From positions 62,001 to 126,000 of the forward strand of contig CAWGHW010000036.1 in assembly GCA_963822485.1 (NCBI GenBank): a stretch of DNA of 64,000 nucleotides. Reading direction: 5' to 3'. This DNA is from DASUBV01 sp963822485. GTDB lineage: Bacteria; Actinomycetota; Actinomycetes; Streptosporangiales; Streptosporangiaceae. The notes beneath the pieces are model-generated. The model was not told the origin of the DNA. It saw only the letters and a list, made by a program, of their open reading frames with translations, and ran no database searches. Numbering within the stretch: the first letter of the stretch is position 1; every line of letters begins with the position of its first letter. Both the position numbers and the translations under genes were made by a program. This document shows, piece after piece, positions 57,236 through 64,000 of the stretch.

Positions 57236-57346
57236 AATCCGATTGCCCCGTCGGTAACGAACTACGTACCAGAACGGCCGCAGAGGGGGTGCTGCCGACC
57301 CGGCGTCGTGTCAGGGCGCGGGGCCGGGCCGGTAGCACGGTCGAGT

Positions 57347-57386
57347 CAGGTGCGGTGCCCGGCCTGCGGGGCGGGCACCGCACCTG
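57347..57386 (-). terminator. Perfect 14-bp terminator hairpin after the acyl-CoA ligase gene
   Basis: CAGGTGCGGTGCCC and GGGCACCGCACCTG flank a 12-base loop, about 80 bases past the ligase stop. Between stop and hairpin, the unit TGTCCGATGTCGGC is tandemly repeated (57424-57462). Confidence 0.75.
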
Positions 57387-57467
57387 GCCTGCCTTTAGGG
57401 GACGCCGCGCGGCCGTTGTCGATTGTCCGATGTCGGCTGTCCGATGTCGGCTGTCCGCTGGCTGGCG

Positions 57468-59033
<1,566 letters not shown>

Positions 59034-59157
59034 GGCGGTCTCCTCTGGCCGAACGATGTCAGCAGCACAGCGCAGCGCAGCGGGGCCCGCGCCGAAGCCG
59101 GGCCCCAGCCCGCTGCTGCATTCCTATCAGTACATCGCCTGCCAGGTCACCCGCCGA

Positions 59158-59361
59158 TTACGCGCGGATGAGCTCCCGGTCCGCGGCGGCCGTGGCCACC
59201 ACGATGACCGGCACGGACTGCGGAGTCGCGTCCAGCCGGATGCTGCGCGAGGTGCGCGCCGGGCCAGTCTCCGGGTGCCGGAGCACCAGCCACATGGGGA
59301 TCCCCGCGGTCGCGAGGAAGAACAAGGCCATCAGGGGAACATTGAGCCAGAACCAGCTCAT
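59158..59361 (-). CDS. Small membrane protein, unknown
   Basis: 67 residues from ATG 59361, with AGGAGG about 9 bases upstream, which argues that it is translated. One N-terminal helix (MSWFWLNVPLMALFFLATAGIPMWLVL) precedes a basic cytoplasmic tail. No family recognised. Same strand as the acyl-CoA ligase gene 124 bases downstream. The gap 59362-59558 holds nothing recognisable. Confidence 0.6.
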   Translation of the reverse strand: MSWFWLNVPLMALFFLATAGIPMWLVLRHPETGPARTSRSIRLDATPQSVPVIVVATAAADRELIRA

Positions 59362-59558
59362 CAGTCGCTGCCTCCTAGGACACTCGGGCCGGCGGCCGGT
59401 CCGCCAGCGCCATGTCCCCAGGCTGCCCGGGCCGCTTCTGTATCGCCTCTGAGCGACCTAGGCCGGGGCCATGACTACGTTCCGGCCGTGCGCCACCACC
59501 CTGCGCTGAGCCACGCCAGCCCCGCAGCGGCTCCCGGTCCCCGTAACGAGTTCGTCAG

Positions 59559-59612
59559 CTATGCGTTCGCCGGCTATGCGCGCCGGTACGGCTATGCGCG
59601 CGGGTACTGCTA
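59559..59612. repeat. In-frame tandem duplication of a gene's last codons and stop
   Basis: Read on the minus strand, the methyltransferase ends (C)GGAGCGCATAG; three more degenerate copies ending GCATAG follow at exact spacings of 18, 18 and 15 bases, so each TAG is in the same frame as the first. Confidence 0.75.
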
Positions 59613-60344
59613 TGCGCTCCGGTAGACCGAGACGTGCTGCCCCGAGCTAGCCAGGAACGGCTGGCGCTCCCAGCCGGCGTAGCGCTCGGCCAGCGTGAGC
59701 CCCGCCTGCCCGGCCATCAGGTCCAGCTCGGCGGGCCAGGCGTACCGGATGGCCACCGGCCGCAGGTGCACGCCCGCCGCGTCGAACGTGATGTCCTGGG
59801 TGGTCACCCGCTGGCCCACCGCGTCGTGCACCGATACCTCGATGGTCGCCGAGTTCTCGGTCACCGCCCTGGCCATGACCCGCTGCCCCCGGTCGAACCG
59901 GGTCAGGTCCGGCACGAAGCACTCGATCACGAACCGCCCGCCCGGCGCCAGCACCCGGGCCACGCCGCGGAAGCACTCGGCCTGGCGGTCCTGGGTGAGC
60001 AGCCCGAACAGCGTGTTGAACACCAGGTACACCAGCGTGAACGGTCCGGTCAGCGGCACCTGGGCCATGTCGCCGAGGAGCACGGGGATGGCCTCGCCGC
60101 CCGGCTTGGACCGCAGCCGCTCCACCATCGCGGCCGAGGCGTCGAGCCCCTCGACCCTGACGCCGCGGCGGGCCAGCGGCAGCGCGATCCGGCCGGTCCC
60201 GATGGCCAGCTCCAGCACCGGCCCGTCACCGGCCCGCTCGGCCAGGAATTCGACGGCCTGCGCGGGGTCCTGGTTTCCGACCCGCTCGTCATACACGCTG
60301 GCCCAGCTATCGCCATAAAACTGAGGTTCGTCGAAGCCACCCAT
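59610..60344 (-). CDS. Class I SAM-dependent methyltransferase
   Basis: 244 residues from ATG 60344. MGGFDEPQFYGDSWASVYDERVG is the usual N-terminus of the group; PVLELAIGTGRIALPLARRGVRVEGLDAS is the SAM-binding motif I and post I, and VLLGDMAQVPLTGPFTLVYLVFNTLFGL the motif II area, with VLAPGGRFVIECFVPD motif III. Substrate unknown. Confidence 0.88.
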   Translation of the reverse strand: MGGFDEPQFYGDSWASVYDERVGNQDPAQAVEFLAERAGDGPVLELAIGTGRIALPLARRGVRVEGLDASAAMVERLRSKPGGEAIPVLLGDMAQVPLTGPFTLVYLVFNTLFGLLTQDRQAECFRGVARVLAPGGRFVIECFVPDLTRFDRGQRVMARAVTENSATIEVSVHDAVGQRVTTQDITFDAAGVHLRPVAIRYAWPAELDLMAGQAGLTLAERYAGWERQPFLASSGQHVSVYRSA

Positions 60345-60518
60345 GCCAGCAAGTAAGCAGGCCACTGGGCTGGCCCGCCACCCGTTTTAGCGCCGGTTTC
60401 TGGCGGTCGCTGATCCGCCGTTCCCTGACTCGGCCGGGGCCAGGCCGGCCACCGCCCACGTCTGGCCGTCGTGACGCCGCTCACCAGGCCCGCCAGCCAC
60501 AGCGGCCCCGCGCACCCC

Positions 60519-60555
60519 AGCCCGCGCTGGCCAGCGCCATCCGCCAGCGCGGGCT
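60519..60555. other. Perfect 12-bp hairpin in a divergent intergenic region
   Basis: AGCCCGCGCTGG and CCAGCGCGGGCT flank a 13-base loop. It lies between the divergent methyltransferase and ABC-transporter genes, so it ends no recognised transcript. The remainder of 60345-60718 shows no gene. Confidence 0.5.
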
Positions 60556-60720
60556 AAGGCGTGTCGCGCAGATCGTGGTCAGGCCCGCGGCCAGGGAGCC
60601 GGGGCAGCAGCCCGTGAAGCCACCCGCGCCACTCGCGCCCCGGCCAGCTCATCCGGCTCGCCAGCGGCGGACCGGAACCCAGGGCACGGCACCGCCGTAA
60701 TTCGGACCGGCCCCCGCCAG

Positions 60721-60776
60721 CGACGTGATTGTAACTCTCACGTCGCTAGAACGACGTGGCAGCAACAACCACGTCG
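60721..60776 (-). repeat. Double-hairpin dispersed element, copy 2 (inverted)
   Basis: The reverse complement aligns end to end with 42261-42316, including the central TTCTAG and flanking bases. One arm has become CGACGTGA-N9-TCACGTCG, where both stem positions changed together and the small hairpin is kept. Confidence 0.8.
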
Positions 60777-60874
60777 TTCCCGGCACCGCACCGCGGGCGC
60801 TCCGCCGACCGCGATCTACGAGACACGGGCTAGCCGTGTTTGTAACGACTTCGTCAGTATTGCCAAACCGGCCC

Positions 60875-60927
60875 TTGACACCACGGGAGCCGGCTCAGAC
60901 ACTACAGCACATATTTGAAACGTTCCA
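60875..60927 (+). promoter_or_regulatory. Putative promoter and LacI-type operator of the sugar ABC transporter
   Basis: TTGACA (60875-60880) is followed after 17 bases by a weak GACACT, and then by TGAAACGTTCCA (60916-60927), a near-palindrome with the central ACGT typical of LacI/GalR-family operators. Position downstream of the expected start point suits repression. Confidence 0.5.
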
Positions 60928-61024
60928 TTAACGTCAGCGACACCGCGAGGCGCACCCGGCCCACCACGCCAGGCCCCGGCCGCGAACCTCCGGCCCCGGG
61001 CCCGGACCGCACAGGAAGGCAGGC

Positions 61025-62586
<1,562 letters not shown>

Positions 62587-62590
<4 letters not shown>

Positions 62591-62652
62591 CGCCCCGCGG
62601 ACTCATCGCCACCATCATCGGGCGCGGAGAGCGCGGGGAGCAGGCCGCATGA
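62587..62652 (+). CDS. 21-codon bridging frame between ABC ATPase and permease genes
   Basis: The frame begins MTPRGLIATIIGRG. Its ATG overlaps the ATPase stop (ATGA) and its TGA overlaps the permease start (ATGA), so it exactly fills the 58-base gap. It may serve to carry ribosomes between the two genes. A functional peptide cannot be shown from one sequence. Confidence 0.4.
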
Positions 62653-63701
62653 CCACCACCGCGACCGACCGCAGCGAGCCGGCAGGCGCCCCGCCCGGCA
62701 GCGGATCCCGCCGGCTCGTCGAGCGAGTGTTCCAGGTCCGGGAGTTCGGCATCATCGCCGTGCTGCTGGTCTTTGTGGCCGTGACCACCAGCATCCAGCC
62801 GTCATTCCTGAACCAGCAGAACATCCAGTTCCTGCTCATCAACACGACGGTCTACGCGCTGCTTGCGCTCGGCGAGACCATCGTCGTGGTCAGCCGGAAC
62901 GTGGACCTGTCGATCGGCTCGGTGCTGGGCCTGTCGGCCTACGTCTCGGCCGGGATGTTCGGCCACCATCCCGGCATCCCGGTCCCGCTGGTCTTCCTCA
63001 TCGGCCTCGGCATCGGGCTGGCCTGCGGGGCGGCCAACGGGCTCATGGTCGCGGTCGGCCGGGTGCCGAGCCTCGTGGTCACGCTGGCCACGCTGTACAT
63101 CATCCGCGGCATCGACATCCTCGTCGTCGGCGGCAGCGAGGTGACCGCGCAGACCCTGCCGAACTCGTTCACCAACATCCCGCGCGCCACCGTCTTCGGC
63201 GTTCCCTACCTGGCCATCGCGATCGCGGTGGTGATCGGGCTGGGCGCTTACTACCTGCGCTCATTCCGGTCCGGGCGCGAGCTGTACGCGATCGGCTCCA
63301 ACCCCGAGGCCGCCCGGCTGGCCGGCATTCCCGTCGGCACGAGGATCTTCACCGCGTTCGCCGTGAGCGGCGCCATCGCCGGTGTCGCGGGGGTGCTGTG
63401 GGCCGCGCAGTACCAGACGATCGACTCGACCGCGGGGACCGGCTACGAGCTGACCGTTATTTCCGCGGTGGTGGTGGGCGGGGTGGCGATCTTCGGCGGG
63501 AGCGGAAGCGCGGTGGGCGCGGCGGTCGGCGCGCTGCTGCTGTCCAGCATCACGTCCGCGCTGAACGTGCTGGGCATCTCGCAACTCTGGCTCGAGGCCA
63601 TCTCCGGCTTCCTGCTGCTGGTGGCCATCACCCTGGACCGGGTCATCTCGATGAAGCTCATGGCCGCCCTGCGACGAAGGAGCTCCGGCGTTGGAACCTG
63701 A
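62649..63701 (+). CDS. Sugar ABC transporter permease 1 (RbsC-like)
   Basis: 350 residues with eight to ten helices. Family marks: LNQQNIQFLLINTTVYALLALGETIVVVSRNVDLSIGSVLGLSAYV, ANGLMVAVGRVPSLVVTLATLYIIRGI and the cytoplasmic coupling loop GRELYAIGSNPEAARLAGIPV. Overlaps the bridging frame and the second permease. Confidence 0.92.
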   Translation: MTTTATDRSEPAGAPPGSGSRRLVERVFQVREFGIIAVLLVFVAVTTSIQPSFLNQQNIQFLLINTTVYALLALGETIVVVSRNVDLSIGSVLGLSAYVSAGMFGHHPGIPVPLVFLIGLGIGLACGAANGLMVAVGRVPSLVVTLATLYIIRGIDILVVGGSEVTAQTLPNSFTNIPRATVFGVPYLAIAIAVVIGLGAYYLRSFRSGRELYAIGSNPEAARLAGIPVGTRIFTAFAVSGAIAGVAGVLWAAQYQTIDSTAGTGYELTVISAVVVGGVAIFGGSGSAVGAAVGALLLSSITSALNVLGISQLWLEAISGFLLLVAITLDRVISMKLMAALRRRSSGVGT

Positions 63702-64000
63702 CCCGAACACGCGCGCCCCCGCGCCAGCCGCGGGCTCAGCGGACGCGAGCATCGCGTCGGGCGAGGCGAGTTGGCTCCGCTCCGCGGCCCGCGGCTCGGT
63801 GCGCTGGGAAACCGGCCTGGGTCTCCTGGTCGTGGCCATCGTGATCTTCGGCGCCGTGACCTCTCCCCAGTTCCTGACCAGCGGCAACTTCTTCAACACC
63901 GGGGTCACCTCGGGCGAGATCGCGATCATGGCCTTGCCGATGACGCTCATCATCATCAGCGGCGAGATCGACCTGTCCGTGGCCTCGATCCTGGGCATGT
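63691..64000 (+). CDS. Sugar ABC transporter permease 2 (cut by window edge)
   Basis: Starts at TTG 63691, overlapping the permease 1 stop, with AAGGAG nine bases upstream. The visible 103 residues have a polar N-terminus, a first helix (GLGLLVVAIVIFGAVTSPQFL) and then MALPMTLIIISGEIDLSVASILGM, the RbsC-family block. A second, distinct permease suggests a heterodimeric RhaPQ/LsrCD-type transporter. Confidence 0.88.
   Translation, partial: MEPDPNTRAPAPAAGSADASIASGEASWLRSAARGSVRWETGLGLLVVAIVIFGAVTSPQFLTSGNFFNTGVTSGEIAIMALPMTLIIISGEIDLSVASILGM

Overview
The window is very GC-rich DNA with dense genes, frequent GTG starts, ATGA/GTGA stop-start overlaps, twin-arginine signal peptides, and SARP, IclR, MarR and ECF-type regulators. 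This points to a large-genome soil actinomycete, probably near Streptosporangiales or Streptomycetales; the sequence alone does not fix the genus. I recognised no rRNA, tRNA, CRISPR array, transposase or phage gene.

Layout. 0-6.7 kb: a sugar/inositol-type oxidoreductase cut by the left edge, a membrane-anchored sigma-factor fusion, a methyltransferase, an AIM24-type protein and two tandem secreted RCC1-repeat proteins. 6.7-14 kb: a corrinoid-dependent methyl-transfer module (MttB-family methyltransferase divergent from IclR regulator, corrinoid protein, methyl-THF methyltransferase, RACo-like activator, DUF1638, MTHFR-like reductase). 14-29.5 kb: a YefM/YoeB toxin-antitoxin pair, metabolic and membrane genes, a secreted phosphoesterase, a secreted family-2 glycoside hydrolase, a DUF2690 protein and an AfsR/SARP regulator. 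29.5-42 kb: a dimethylglycine/sarcosine dehydrogenase-ETF operon preceded by an APC transporter and a phosphoesterase, then IclR, aldehyde dehydrogenase, a flavin-fold oxidase and an Orn/Lys/Arg-type decarboxylase. 42-57 kb: purine and allantoin catabolism (allantoicase, allantoinase, DUF6986 aldolase, three-subunit xanthine dehydrogenase, 8-oxoguanine/guanine deaminase, OHCU decarboxylase, adenine deaminase, NCS1 permease). 57-64 kb: an acyl-CoA ligase, a methyltransferase, and a sugar ABC transporter running off the right edge.

How the genes fit together. The methyl-transfer module would strip a methyl group from an unknown donor and pass it through cobalamin to tetrahydrofolate; the MTHFR-like protein would oxidise it into the one-carbon pool. 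The dehydrogenase-ETF operon removes further N-methyl groups and also feeds folate. The purine block would take adenine and guanine to xanthine and on to ureidoglycolate, but uricase and hydroxyisourate hydrolase are not in the window.

Two sequence-wide properties matter. Eleven genes are split by twelve small frameshifts, nearly all one base in a short G/C run and restored by a single-base change. These look more like consensus indels than gene decay, so I annotate those genes as single CDS and mark each break. The intergenic DNA is rich in small repeats: a double-hairpin element in two copies, a ~70-bp dispersed repeat in two copies, GC minisatellites, and tandem duplications that copy stop codons at gene 3' ends.
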